Positions 8,430 through 17,115 of a DNA stretch of 64,000 bases are shown one piece after another. The DNA comes from Mucilaginibacter sp. 44-25 (GTDB taxonomy: Bacteria; Bacteroidota; Bacteroidia; Sphingobacteriales; Sphingobacteriaceae): the NCBI GenBank assembly GCA_001898335.1, contig MKTS01000013.1, positions 372,001 to 436,000 on the forward strand, given 5' to 3'. A program made the position numbers and the translations under genes. Under the pieces are notes generated by a model. That model ran no database searches. It was not told where the DNA came from and was given only the letters and a program-made list of their open reading frames with translations. The first letter of the stretch is position 1; each line of letters begins with the position of its first letter.

Positions 8430-9686
8430 GTGAAAATCCAGGTTACAGATATTGAAAGCTTCAAACAAAAAGCCCTGCAATGGGCGGCAGCGTATGATAC
8501 CTGCTGCTATTTGGATAGCCATAGCTTTAAAGACCCATATAGCAAATACGACCTGCTGATAGCCGTAGGTGCCAAAGCCGCTTTAAAAGTGAATAATGGC
8601 AGCGCTTATGAGCAATTAGAAGCCTTCCGGCAAATGCATACTGGCTGGTTATTGGGTTTCTTTGGCTACGACCTGAAGAACGAAACAGAAAACCTTTCAT
8701 CCGCCAACACGGATGGCCTTGAGTTTCCTGACCTGTATTTTTTTGTCCCCGAAATATTGATCACTATCAAGGGTGAGGAATTAAATATTGAAGGTGCTGA
8801 TGAACATATACTACAAACTATCCAGAGGCTGCCTTTGGTTGTAGAGAAACAACAAATGCCGGTTAATTTCACGTCCCGCTTTAATAAGCAGGAATATGTT
8901 GCCACCGTTGAACAAATTAAAAGGAATATCACACGGGGCGATATTTATGTAACCAATTTTTGCCAGGAATTTTATTCCGAAAAGGCATTCATTGACCCAT
9001 TATTTACTTACCGGAAATTAAAAGACATATCCCCCACTCCTTTTTCCGCATTTTTTAAGTGGGAAGGGAATTATATTATTTGCGCCTCGCCCGAGCGCTT
9101 CCTGGCCAAACGTGGCAATAAGCTGCTATCGCAACCCATAAAGGGTACGGCACGCCGCGACAGCGACGAGGCTAAAGACGAAATACTTATAGAACAGCTC
9201 CGCAACCACCCAAAAGAACTACAGGAAAACGTAATGATAGTTGACCTGGTACGTAACGATCTTACCCGCTGTGCCATTGAAGGTACCGTTCATGCTGAAG
9301 AACTGTATGCCATACAAAGCTTTGCCCAGGTACACCAAATGGTATCAACGGTGGTGTGCACTAAACGCAACGACATCAGCGATGTTGCGGCCATCAAAAA
9401 CACCTTTCCTATGGGCAGCATGACCGGCGCGCCTAAGGTGAGCGCTATGCAGCTTATGGAAAAATACGAGCGCAGCAAACGTGGTGTATACTCGGGTGCT
9501 TTGGGCTATTTCTCCCCCGATGGCGATTTTGATTTCAATGTGATCATCCGTTCCCTGTTGTATAACTCAGAAAAAAATTACCTATCTTTTCATGTAGGCA
9601 GCGCCATTACCTACCATGCCGATGCCGAAAAGGAATACGAGGAATGTTTACTAAAAGCAAAGGCCTTATTACAGGCACTTTCTTAA
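8430..9686 (+). CDS. pabB: Aminodeoxychorismate synthase component I
   Basis: This 418-residue chorismate-binding enzyme makes 4-amino-4-deoxychorismate for folate. The active-site signature PIKGTARR has the Lys characteristic of PabB; anthranilate synthases have PIAGT. Further family motifs are MIVDLVRNDL and FPMGSMTGAPK. The start is a GTG at 8430, and there is almost no room for a leader between it and the purA terminator. A glutaminase partner (pabA) is not adjacent. It is followed after 12 bp by a DinB-like gene. Confidence 0.9.
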   Translation: MKIQVTDIESFKQKALQWAAAYDTCCYLDSHSFKDPYSKYDLLIAVGAKAALKVNNGSAYEQLEAFRQMHTGWLLGFFGYDLKNETENLSSANTDGLEFPDLYFFVPEILITIKGEELNIEGADEHILQTIQRLPLVVEKQQMPVNFTSRFNKQEYVATVEQIKRNITRGDIYVTNFCQEFYSEKAFIDPLFTYRKLKDISPTPFSAFFKWEGNYIICASPERFLAKRGNKLLSQPIKGTARRDSDEAKDEILIEQLRNHPKELQENVMIVDLVRNDLTRCAIEGTVHAEELYAIQSFAQVHQMVSTVVCTKRNDISDVAAIKNTFPMGSMTGAPKVSAMQLMEKYERSKRGVYSGALGYFSPDGDFDFNVIIRSLLYNSEKNYLSFHVGSAITYHADAEKEYEECLLKAKALLQALS

Positions 9687-9698
9687 TATACAAACCCT

Positions 9699-10250
9699 AT
9701 GGATAGTTACCTGGAAAGCAGCAAGAAACAGTTCAGATATTACAAAATGCTCGCCGAAAAAGCGACTAAACAGCTTACAGACGAGCAATTGTTTTGGCGA
9801 CCTGATGCCGAAAGTAATAGTATTGCCATTATCATGAACCATATTGCCGGTAACATGCTGAGCCGGTTTACCGATTTTTTAACAACCGATGGAGAGAAAC
9901 CGTGGCGTAACCGTGATGCTGAATTTGAGGCTACAGAACAAAGCAGGGCGGCAATTTTTGAAAATTGGAATAAAGCCTGGGAATGCCTTTTTAACTCGCT
10001 TGATACGCTCAAACAGGAAGATTTGGAAAGCATAGTGTACATTCGTAACGACGGGCATACCGTAATGGAGGCCATTAACAGGCAGTTAGCGCATTACCCC
10101 TACCATGTAGGGCAGATAGTGTACATAGCCAAAATACAGCAGGGGAGCTCATGGCAATCATTATCTATTCCTAAAAATAGCTCTACCAGCTATAATGCCA
10201 ATAAATTTAATAACGAAAAAGGGCGCCGGCATTTTACAGATGATTTTTAG
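9699..10250 (+). CDS. DinB-like DUF1572 family protein
   Basis: This 183-residue protein resembles DUF1572, a branch of the DinB/YfiT four-helix metal-binding superfamily. The His residues expected to bind metal are visible in IMNHIAGNMLSRFTDF and LAHYPYHVGQIVYIAK. Related proteins include thiol-dependent S-transferases, including bacillithiol transferases, but no substrate can be assigned here. Its last 17 bp overlap the end of the convergent DUF2071 gene. Confidence 0.8.
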   Translation: MDSYLESSKKQFRYYKMLAEKATKQLTDEQLFWRPDAESNSIAIIMNHIAGNMLSRFTDFLTTDGEKPWRNRDAEFEATEQSRAAIFENWNKAWECLFNSLDTLKQEDLESIVYIRNDGHTVMEAINRQLAHYPYHVGQIVYIAKIQQGSSWQSLSIPKNSSTSYNANKFNNEKGRRHFTDDF

Positions 10251-11001
10251 CAGCATCGGGCACCACCGGTGCAAACAACAACTTGTTGGCTATACGTACT
10301 GATACTTCCGAACCATTGGCCCAAAAAGCCGAGTAAGGCTTGGCACTTAAATAAGGCACAAAAGCTTCGCCGTAAAGTTCCGTTATATCGGCCTCAAAAA
10401 TATAATCCCTTACCTCGGCTACCTGCCAGGATATATGCTCCACCTCGTACTGCACGGTCTTATAGTTATTAATACGGTTATACCCCCAGTAATGCTCAAA
10501 AATAAACTCTTCGGCGCTGCCCGGCACAATAGGCTTTAGGCTGTTAGCCACAGTAGCCCCTATTTTGTTCCACCTGTCTTTTACTTTCCACTCGTATAGG
10601 AACTGTGTTTGGTCGGCACCTGCTTTGATAACGCTGTGCCGCATAGGTAAGACCCGGTAATGCTCATTGTATAAATTATTGGCAATAAGCGCTATCACGG
10701 GTTTGGGCACTATCTCGCTTATAAATACCGCACCGCGTTTCCAATGTTTACCATCAAAATGCCGTACATAAAACCTGAGGTTAACTTCCTCAAAATTGAC
10801 ATGCCAGGGCCACTTTATGCCTAATACCCGCGTTTCGCGAAACATAAAGCCTACCATACTTACCAGGCACTTGCCCTGCCAGAGGTCAAGTTCGGTAAAA
10901 GCAGGCAAATGTGGTTTCAGTATGTCAGGATCAACCACGTAATTAAGCATTACCAGGTTGCGCCACTCGGCAGTAAGGAAACGGGTTTTAGAATTCGGCA
11001 T
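10234..11001 (-). CDS. DUF2071 (YqjF-like) family protein
   Basis: This 255-residue protein starts MPNSKTRFLTAEWRNLVMLN and contains KCLVSMVGFMFRETRVLG and EVNLRFYVR, which match the DUF2071/YqjF family of unknown function, related to the acetoacetate decarboxylase fold. An in-frame ATG exists at 11100, but the 33 residues before the chosen start do not resemble the family, so I start at 11001. The 3' end overlaps the DinB-like gene by 17 bp. Confidence 0.8.
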   Translation of the reverse strand: MPNSKTRFLTAEWRNLVMLNYVVDPDILKPHLPAFTELDLWQGKCLVSMVGFMFRETRVLGIKWPWHVNFEEVNLRFYVRHFDGKHWKRGAVFISEIVPKPVIALIANNLYNEHYRVLPMRHSVIKAGADQTQFLYEWKVKDRWNKIGATVANSLKPIVPGSAEEFIFEHYWGYNRINNYKTVQYEVEHISWQVAEVRDYIFEADITELYGEAFVPYLSAKPYSAFWANGSEVSVRIANKLLFAPVVPDAAKNHL

Positions 11002-11124
11002 ATCTCTCAATACTATGACATATACATGCGTATAGCCCTTATTAGTATTTGCATGTTTGGCTATATTTATTAACAAAAGGCCATACAGATTGTCCTGCAT
11101 GGCCTTAGCTTATTTTATTAATAA

Positions 11125-11934
11125 TTACCTTCCACCTTTATAGTATTTCATGGCTTCAGGTATCAGGCTCTGTATGTTGGCTATACGTGTAGCATCAGAG
11201 GGGTGGGTGCTTAAAAACTCAGGTGGCGAACCGCCTTTGTTCTGGGCGGCCATGCGCTGCCAGAAGTAAACCGCCTGGTGGGGATCATATCCGGCCATGG
11301 CCATAAAAGTAAGCCCCAGCCTATCTGCTTCGGATTCCTGCGCTCTTGAATATTTTAACAGTGCCAATTGCCCGCCAACACCATACAACGAACTAATAAT
11401 ATTTTGGGCTGCTGATGATTGCCCGTTTGAGGCCACACCAACTGCCGCGCCGCCAGCCTGCAAGGCCAACTGCTGTGACATACGCTCGGCAGAGTGCCGG
11501 GCTATAGCATGGCCAATTTCGTGGCCCATTACTGTAGCCAAACCTGCATCGGTTTGGGTAACCGGTAAAATACCGCTGTACACAGCTACTTTACCGCCAG
11601 GCATACACCACGCATTTACTTCAGGGCTTTGTATTAAATTAAATTCCCAGGCAAACTGGTATTTGCCCGCATAACCATTTTGCTGCAAATACTGTTCAAT
11701 AGCGGTAGCCAATTGGTTACCAATGCGTTTTACACGTTGCGCATCGGCGCCGCTGGCAATCACTTTTGTTTTAGGATCTGATAATAACTGCCTGTAACTG
11801 GCTGCCGCGGCAGGGTTTACCTGGTCGTCGCCTACGAGGCTAAGTTGTGAGCGGCCTGTTAAAGGCACAGTAGAACATGCGTAAAGGCCAACGGCTGCGA
11901 TAGCCGCTGCAAGTGTGAGTTTTAAGTTTTTCAT
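11125..11934 (-). CDS. M48 family zinc metalloprotease lipoprotein
   Basis: This 269-residue protease has a lipoprotein signal ending in LYAC with the lipid-bearing Cys at residue 20, so it is membrane-anchored on the periplasmic side. The HEIGHAIARH zinc-binding site and the third-ligand region SRAQESEADRLGL are intact. It resembles LoiP/YcaL/Oma1-type M48 proteins that degrade misfolded envelope proteins. It lies 6 bp downstream of plsY on the same strand and is probably co-transcribed. Confidence 0.92.
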   Translation of the reverse strand: MKNLKLTLAAAIAAVGLYACSTVPLTGRSQLSLVGDDQVNPAAAASYRQLLSDPKTKVIASGADAQRVKRIGNQLATAIEQYLQQNGYAGKYQFAWEFNLIQSPEVNAWCMPGGKVAVYSGILPVTQTDAGLATVMGHEIGHAIARHSAERMSQQLALQAGGAAVGVASNGQSSAAQNIISSLYGVGGQLALLKYSRAQESEADRLGLTFMAMAGYDPHQAVYFWQRMAAQNKGGSPPEFLSTHPSDATRIANIQSLIPEAMKYYKGGR

Positions 11935-11940
11935 GGTAAG

Positions 11941-12588
11941 TCAGGCGTTATTCTTCTTAAATAAATTTACTTTAGACTCCTTACCCTTCAATAAGCGTTC
12001 AATATTTTTTTGATGCGTTACCAATACCAGTATAAATATACACATACCATATATAATGACTGATTTAACATTCACATGGAAAACAAATGTTATTCCGATA
12101 GGATATATAAATCCGGCCAGTATAGATGATAATGATACATAGCGGGTTATTAGCAACGTTACAATAAATACTGATACGCAAAGTAAGGCAGCCGGCAAGT
12201 TAATAGCCAAAATCATTCCAAAAAGTGTAGCTATACCTTTACCGCCCCTAAAGCCGGCAAATACCGGGAACAGGTGGCCCATAACCGCGGCTATACCTAA
12301 AGCAAGTTGTAAGTTGGTAAAACCAACGGAATGATAAGCGCCTGTTGTACTCACGCCAACCATGTAAGCCAGGTTAGTGGCTGTCCAGCCTTTTAAAATA
12401 TCCAGTAGCATTACCGGTATACCTGCTTTTTTACCCAGCACCCTGAATGTGTTGGTAGCACCGGCATTGCCGCTACCATATTCCCTTACATCAATGTTGT
12501 AAAAGGCCTGCCCTATCCAAACCGCTGTTGGGATAGAACCGAAAAGATAAGCAAGAATAAGCGCCGAAATCGAGTAGATTGATAGCAT
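11941..12588 (-). CDS. plsY: Acyl-phosphate:glycerol-3-phosphate acyltransferase PlsY
   Basis: This 215-residue polytopic membrane enzyme acylates glycerol-3-phosphate with acyl phosphate in phospholipid synthesis. The three conserved cytoplasmic loops are visible: the first with GSGNAGATNTFR, the second with GFRGGKGIATLFG, and the start of the third with YVSLSSILAGF. The C-terminus has a short basic tail. The gene is followed directly by the M48 lipoprotein gene. Confidence 0.95.
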   Translation of the reverse strand: MLSIYSISALILAYLFGSIPTAVWIGQAFYNIDVREYGSGNAGATNTFRVLGKKAGIPVMLLDILKGWTATNLAYMVGVSTTGAYHSVGFTNLQLALGIAAVMGHLFPVFAGFRGGKGIATLFGMILAINLPAALLCVSVFIVTLLITRYVSLSSILAGFIYPIGITFVFHVNVKSVIIYGMCIFILVLVTHQKNIERLLKGKESKVNLFKKNNA

Positions 12589-12697
12589 CTGCCTGCAATA
12601 ATATTAATTTGCCTTTAACTACTGCAATATAGTTATTATAAAGTTTGTTACTTCCTAAAGCGTTTGCCAACCGGCCCATTTGGTGGGCTGGGTTAAG

Positions 12698-13540
12698 CTA
12701 CACAGCTTTTAAACTTAAGTCGAGGCTTTTAACCGAGTGTGTTAACGCGCCAACAGATATATAATCAACACCGCAATCGGCATAATCCCTGATGTTATCA
12801 ATGGTAATGCCGCCCGAAGCTTCGGTAATATACCGGCCATGTATCATGCTTACCGCCTGGCGCAATGTGTCAAAATCAAAATTATCAAGCATTATGCGGT
12901 TTACCTTACCGGTTTGGAGCACTTGCTCCAATTCGTCAAGGTTTCGTACCTCAATTTCAATAGCCAGTTTTTTACCGGTATCCTGCAAATAATTGTTAGC
13001 ATTTTCAATAGCCTGCCGTATACCACCGGAATAATCAACATGGTTATCCTTTATCAGGATCATATCATACAAACCAATACGATGGTTAACACCGCCGCCA
13101 ATGCGTACTGCCCATTTTTCGAGGTAGCGCATACCCGGTGTAGTTTTGCGGGTATCTAATACTTTAGTATTTGTTCCTTCCAGCAGCTTTACAATAGCGT
13201 GGGTTTTGGTGGCAATGCCGCTCATTCGCTGCATACAGTTAAGTACTAAACGTTCGGCTTTAAGTATGCTCTGCGCGCCGCCTTCTACCTCAAAGGCTAT
13301 ATCTCCGGGCTTTATTTCGTCGCCATCGTTCAGGAAGGTATCAAGCTTTAGTTGTGTGTCTACTTCATCAAATATTTGCCGGGCAAGTTCAACCCCGGCA
13401 AGTATACCGGCATCTTTAACTAACAATTTAGCTTTGCCGCGGGTGCCGGCTTCAATGGTAGCAAGCGAGGTATGGTCGCCATCGCCTACATCTTCGCTTA
13501 AAGCATTAAGTATAAATTGGTGTAAAATTTCTTTGTCCAA
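12698..13540 (-). CDS. nadC: Nicotinate-nucleotide pyrophosphorylase (carboxylating)
   Basis: This 280-residue enzyme converts quinolinate and PRPP to nicotinate mononucleotide in de novo NAD synthesis. The family signatures DTRKTTPGMRYLEKWAV and GGGVNHRIGLYDMILIKDNH and the C-terminal YISVGALTHS are present. The gene lies between the DUF4783 gene upstream and plsY downstream on the same strand, 109 bp before plsY. nadA and nadB are not in the window. Confidence 0.96.
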   Translation of the reverse strand: MDKEILHQFILNALSEDVGDGDHTSLATIEAGTRGKAKLLVKDAGILAGVELARQIFDEVDTQLKLDTFLNDGDEIKPGDIAFEVEGGAQSILKAERLVLNCMQRMSGIATKTHAIVKLLEGTNTKVLDTRKTTPGMRYLEKWAVRIGGGVNHRIGLYDMILIKDNHVDYSGGIRQAIENANNYLQDTGKKLAIEIEVRNLDELEQVLQTGKVNRIMLDNFDFDTLRQAVSMIHGRYITEASGGITIDNIRDYADCGVDYISVGALTHSVKSLDLSLKAV

Positions 13541-13585
13541 ACTTTAATTTTTTGAGTTTCAAAAGTAAGAACAATTGGCAATTAA

Positions 13586-13978
13586 TTAGGTTTTTTCAGT
13601 TTCAATACGCATCTCAATGATTTCCATCATTTTACCTACCTCACGTAACGTATAGGCAACCCTATATTTACCTTTATCGGTACTCAGTATAAGTACGCCG
13701 TAGTTATAGTTGGCATTTGAACTTACTTTATGCAGCAATTTTACCTCATGAGGCTTGTGTTCTTTAAAAAACTTATCCAATATCAACTCCGCCTGCGCCT
13801 TTGAATAAATACCGGCATCCTTCATCATTGTAAAATCAACACTGGCAGAGAAATAGGAGGCCACTTCATGCGCGTTACCGCGTTTAATAAGCTCGGCTAT
13901 GGTTTCAATAGGGCCGGCCTTTACCGCCGCGGGCAGCAGAAAAAGCAAGCTAAGTATAGGGAGTTGGCGTAGTTTCAT
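13586..13978 (-). CDS. DUF4783 secreted protein
   Basis: This 130-residue protein has a signal peptide (MKLRQLPILSLLFLLPAAVKA). The short mature domain resembles the NTF2-like DUF4783 family, with FKEHKPHEVKLLHKVSSN and a strand-rich end GKYRVAYTLREVGKMMEII. The function is unknown. In Bacteroidetes I recall this gene next to nadC, as here (45 bp apart). Confidence 0.82.
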   Translation of the reverse strand: MKLRQLPILSLLFLLPAAVKAGPIETIAELIKRGNAHEVASYFSASVDFTMMKDAGIYSKAQAELILDKFFKEHKPHEVKLLHKVSSNANYNYGVLILSTDKGKYRVAYTLREVGKMMEIIEMRIETEKT

Positions 13979-14067
13979 ATCAGATAGATGACAATTAAAT
14001 TTACAATTAATTGCATCAATTACAAATAAAAAACACGTTTTGGGGTATAATGTTTAAACGTTGACTT

Positions 14068-14075
14068 TATATTTG
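14068..14075 (+). promoter_or_regulatory. -7 box directly before gpmI
   Basis: TATATTTG is an exact TAnnTTTG match and ends 4 bp before the GTG start of gpmI, implying a leaderless or near-leaderless mRNA. A TTTG at 14039-14042 is 25 bp upstream, longer than usual for a -33 element. Confidence 0.5.
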
Positions 14076-14079
14076 CATT

Positions 14080-15603
14080 GTGGAAAGCAATAAAAAAGTT
14101 GTATTAATAATACTTGATGGCTGGGGCTATGGCCGTAATGATAGCTCAAACGCGATAATAGCCGCTAACACGCCTTTTTTTGATGAGGCTATACAAAAGT
14201 ATCCCAATTCAAAATTAGAAGCATCGGGCCTTGCAGTAGGTTTACCTGATGGGCAAATGGGTAACTCTGAAGTTGGGCACATGAACCTGGGCGCGGGCCG
14301 TGTGGTTTATCAGGAACTTGGCCGTATCAACAAAGCCGTGCAGGATAACGAGTTTGTGCAAAACCAAACGCTTGTTGATGCCTTTAATTATGCCAAACAA
14401 AACAACAAAGACCTTCACTTTATAGGCCTTGTGAGCGATGGCGGCGTACACGCGCATATTAACCACTTAAAGGGTTTAACTGATGCTACTAAAGCGCTAA
14501 ACCTTGAAAAAGTGTTTATCCACGCCTTTTTAGATGGCCGCGATACCGATCCAAATTCAGGTTTAAAGTTTATAACCGAACTGGAACATCATATTGCCGA
14601 TTCACCTGCGCGTTTGGCTTCGGCAGTGGGCCGTTATTACGCTATGGACCGCGATAACCGTTGGGAGCGTGTTAAACTGGCTTACGACCTGATGGTTAAG
14701 GGCGAAGGCGCACCAACCAATGATATTTTGGCATCCATAGAAAAATCTTACGCCGAAGGTGTTACCGACGAGTTTATTAAACCCATAGTAAAAGTTGATG
14801 AAGACGGCCAGCCTGTAGCTGTTATAAAAGACGGCGACGTGGTGATCTGCTTCAACTTCCGCACCGATAGAGGACGTGAAATATCACAGGCGCTTACGCA
14901 AAAGGAGTTCCCGGAGTATGATATGAAACCGCTGGATATCCATTACGTTACTATGACCTCGTATGACGAGACGTTTAAAAACGTAAAGGTGGTTTTTATA
15001 AAGGACGACCTAACAAAAACGCTTGGTGAAGTGCTGGAAAGTGCCGGTAAAAAACAGATACGTATTGCCGAAACAGAAAAATATCCGCACGTAACATTCT
15101 TCTTTTCAGGCGGCCGCGAAAAAGAATTTGAAGGCGAAAAACGCCTACTGATCCCCTCGCCAAAAGTGGCCACTTATGACCTGCAGCCCGAGATGAGCGC
15201 CGAAGGTATACGCGACGCCATCATCCCGGAGCTGGAGCATCAATGGCCCGATTTTGTATGTCTTAACTTTGCCAATACCGATATGGTTGGCCATACCGGT
15301 GTTTTTGGCGCTGTGGTAAAAGCCGCCGAAACTGCTGATACGTGTACTAAGGCTGTAGTTGAAACCGGCCTGCGTAATGGCTACTCATTTATTATCATTG
15401 CCGACCATGGCAACGCCGACTACATGATCAACGAGGATGGTTCGCCAAATACCGCGCACACTACCAACCTGGTGCCCTGCATTATTATTGATAAAGATAT
15501 TCAGCAGGTTAAGGATGGTAAGCTTGGCGATATAGCCCCTACTGTACTAAGCATATTAGGGGTACCTATCCCGGCAGAAATGACTGGTGATGTATTGGTG
15601 TAA
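14080..15603 (+). CDS. gpmI: 2,3-bisphosphoglycerate-independent phosphoglycerate mutase
   Basis: This 507-residue, two-domain metalloenzyme interconverts 3- and 2-phosphoglycerate. It shows the N-terminal metal site LIILDGWGYG, the phosphoserine motif MGNSEVGHMNLGAGR, DGRDTDPNSG, NFRTDRGREIS and the C-terminal metal site ADHGNADYM. The start is GTG at 14080, fixed by the very short distance to the -7 box and by the usual family N-terminus. Its last 14 bp overlap the downstream lipoprotein gene. Confidence 0.96.
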   Translation: MESNKKVVLIILDGWGYGRNDSSNAIIAANTPFFDEAIQKYPNSKLEASGLAVGLPDGQMGNSEVGHMNLGAGRVVYQELGRINKAVQDNEFVQNQTLVDAFNYAKQNNKDLHFIGLVSDGGVHAHINHLKGLTDATKALNLEKVFIHAFLDGRDTDPNSGLKFITELEHHIADSPARLASAVGRYYAMDRDNRWERVKLAYDLMVKGEGAPTNDILASIEKSYAEGVTDEFIKPIVKVDEDGQPVAVIKDGDVVICFNFRTDRGREISQALTQKEFPEYDMKPLDIHYVTMTSYDETFKNVKVVFIKDDLTKTLGEVLESAGKKQIRIAETEKYPHVTFFFSGGREKEFEGEKRLLIPSPKVATYDLQPEMSAEGIRDAIIPELEHQWPDFVCLNFANTDMVGHTGVFGAVVKAAETADTCTKAVVETGLRNGYSFIIIADHGNADYMINEDGSPNTAHTTNLVPCIIIDKDIQQVKDGKLGDIAPTVLSILGVPIPAEMTGDVLV

Positions 15604-16153
15604 AACACAAAAAATATCCTGTTACTTTGGCGTGCTGCTGCTTATAGCCGGCAGCACCGCCTGTAACAAGCCCGAAATAAAGGAAACAGGCGCCAAAATC
15701 AAATATTTTGATCTGAAAGGATACTTTGCCAAAGAAGCGGCAAAATTAATCATGCTTAACCCTGTTGTAAATAAAACCGTTACCCACAACGGTGCATCAG
15801 AAAGCAAAAACATAGCTATTAAAGCCTGGAAACAGGAACTTAACCTGTTTACCGAAAGCGACATTAACAAACCCGCCTGGCGCAACAGCTACAAGGTTAC
15901 AATTACGCCCGATAGTATTGTTTACACAGCCACTGAACCGGATTTAAAAACGAGGCGAATAACCATTGTAAAGAATGGTGAAAGCATCAGCGCCGTGTAC
16001 ATACTTAACAGCACACATAATTTCCTCTACAGCACTACAGACCAGCTCACTTACCTGCCAGGTAAAAGCTATTCCATACAGAAAGAACAGCACGTAAAAA
16101 TTATAGGCGACAATAATTACCAGATCAAAGGTAATTTTAATGATGGCCGGTAG
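15590..16153 (+). CDS. Hypothetical lipoprotein
   Basis: This 187-residue protein has a lipoprotein signal (CYFGVLLLIAGSTAC, lipobox STAC). It is predicted to sit on the periplasmic face of a membrane. I do not recognise a family. The mature part looks beta-rich, with alternating polar strands such as SYKVTITPDSIVYTATEPD. The ATG at 15590 lies inside the gpmI gene, suggesting coupled expression. The 3' end overlaps the convergent TPR gene by 17 bp. Confidence 0.7.
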   Translation: MYWCKTQKISCYFGVLLLIAGSTACNKPEIKETGAKIKYFDLKGYFAKEAAKLIMLNPVVNKTVTHNGASESKNIAIKAWKQELNLFTESDINKPAWRNSYKVTITPDSIVYTATEPDLKTRRITIVKNGESISAVYILNSTHNFLYSTTDQLTYLPGKSYSIQKEQHVKIIGDNNYQIKGNFNDGR

Positions 16154-16763
16154 CGGTAGCCAGCTTTTCTTTAGATAATTCTATCAGCGAGGCAATATCG
16201 GCCCGGTTAGGGTTTTCGGCAAGTACCTTTTCCAGGTCATTGATGGACGCTTTCAAGGAGCTGATGCCTCTTGCCTTATCATAGCTATGCGTATTGGGCT
16301 GAAGCTTAAATTCGGCGTACTCACGATAAGTAATACCGCGTGTCTGGTAACATTTCACATGTTCGGATGGGTCAACCGCTATGGATTTCGTAAGGTCAAA
16401 AATGGCGCCCAACAAGTATTTCTCTCTCTCTGCCGGAGAGAGATAGGTATCCTTACCCATATAAGCCTTAGCCCTTGCCCGGTAATAATAAGCGGAAGCA
16501 TCGGCAGGGTTTATATAAATTACCTTATCATAAGCGGAAATAGACTTACGGTAGTTTTGGCTATGATAATAAGAGTAGCCCAGCATCCAGTAGGCATTGG
16601 CATTGGTTGAGTCAACCATACAGGCTTTCTCCAACTGCTTTACTGCTGATTTAAAATTACCATCCATAAACGCCTGTTGCCCCAGACGTACATAAGCGTT
16701 CTGAGCCATCGATGTTTCAACCGAGGTAAGTAAAATAAGCGATACAATAGCCGATAGCCTCAT
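16137..16763 (-). CDS. Secreted tetratricopeptide repeat protein
   Basis: This 208-residue protein has a signal peptide (cleavage near SMAQ-NAY). At least three TPR units follow, for example GQQAFMDGNFKSAVKQLEKA, AYWMLGYSYYHSQNYRKSI and AYYYRARAKAYMGKD, with more divergent repeats to the C-terminus. It is probably a periplasmic interaction scaffold with no specific partner visible. It converges on the lipoprotein gene with a 17-bp overlap. Its 5' side faces a 352-bp gap. Confidence 0.85.
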   Translation of the reverse strand: MRLSAIVSLILLTSVETSMAQNAYVRLGQQAFMDGNFKSAVKQLEKACMVDSTNANAYWMLGYSYYHSQNYRKSISAYDKVIYINPADASAYYYRARAKAYMGKDTYLSPAEREKYLLGAIFDLTKSIAVDPSEHVKCYQTRGITYREYAEFKLQPNTHSYDKARGISSLKASINDLEKVLAENPNRADIASLIELSKEKLATATGHH

Positions 16764-17115
16764 TTAATTTGATGGTTTTATCCGGTAACTCTACATTAAC
16801 TAATTACCTGCTAAAATATTATCCGGCAATGGCAATTTGTTAATAATTTAGTCATACTTACAACTATTTGCGATAAAATTTTTGCGCTGCCAAATGCGAT
16901 TAATGCCAAACAACATATTTTAATTATAAGCTAATACACCCCGGTAGATATCAAAAACTATAATTTCGATATCATCACGCATTACAATCATCAATTCCGA
17001 TTTGTTTTCAATACTGTTAATAGATATAAATTATGACCCGACTATGGCTTTTCAATTTTTTTGAGTTAATTACGTTGTAATTATACCCCCTTTCTAATAA
17101 ACCAATTTTATAACC
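16764..17115. other. 352-bp intergenic region between TPR and sterol desaturase genes
   Basis: This gap lies between two divergently transcribed genes and is AT-rich. It contains the 17-bp palindrome TAATTACgttGTAATTA at 17067-17083, 32 bp before the ATG of the downstream gene, which could be an operator. A spaced GATATC pair also occurs near 16956-16980. A 15-codon ORF at 17032 looks like chance. No RNA gene was recognised. Confidence 0.4.

Noticed and set aside
8430..9686. Anthranilate synthase TrpE
   Set aside because: The active-site motif is PIKGT, with the Lys typical of aminodeoxychorismate synthase, rather than PIAGT; no trp genes are adjacent.
17032..17079. 15-codon ORF (MTRLWLFNFFELITL) upstream of the sterol desaturase gene
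   Set aside because: It has no convincing ribosome binding site and no regulatory codon pattern, and ORFs of this size occur by chance in AT-rich gaps.
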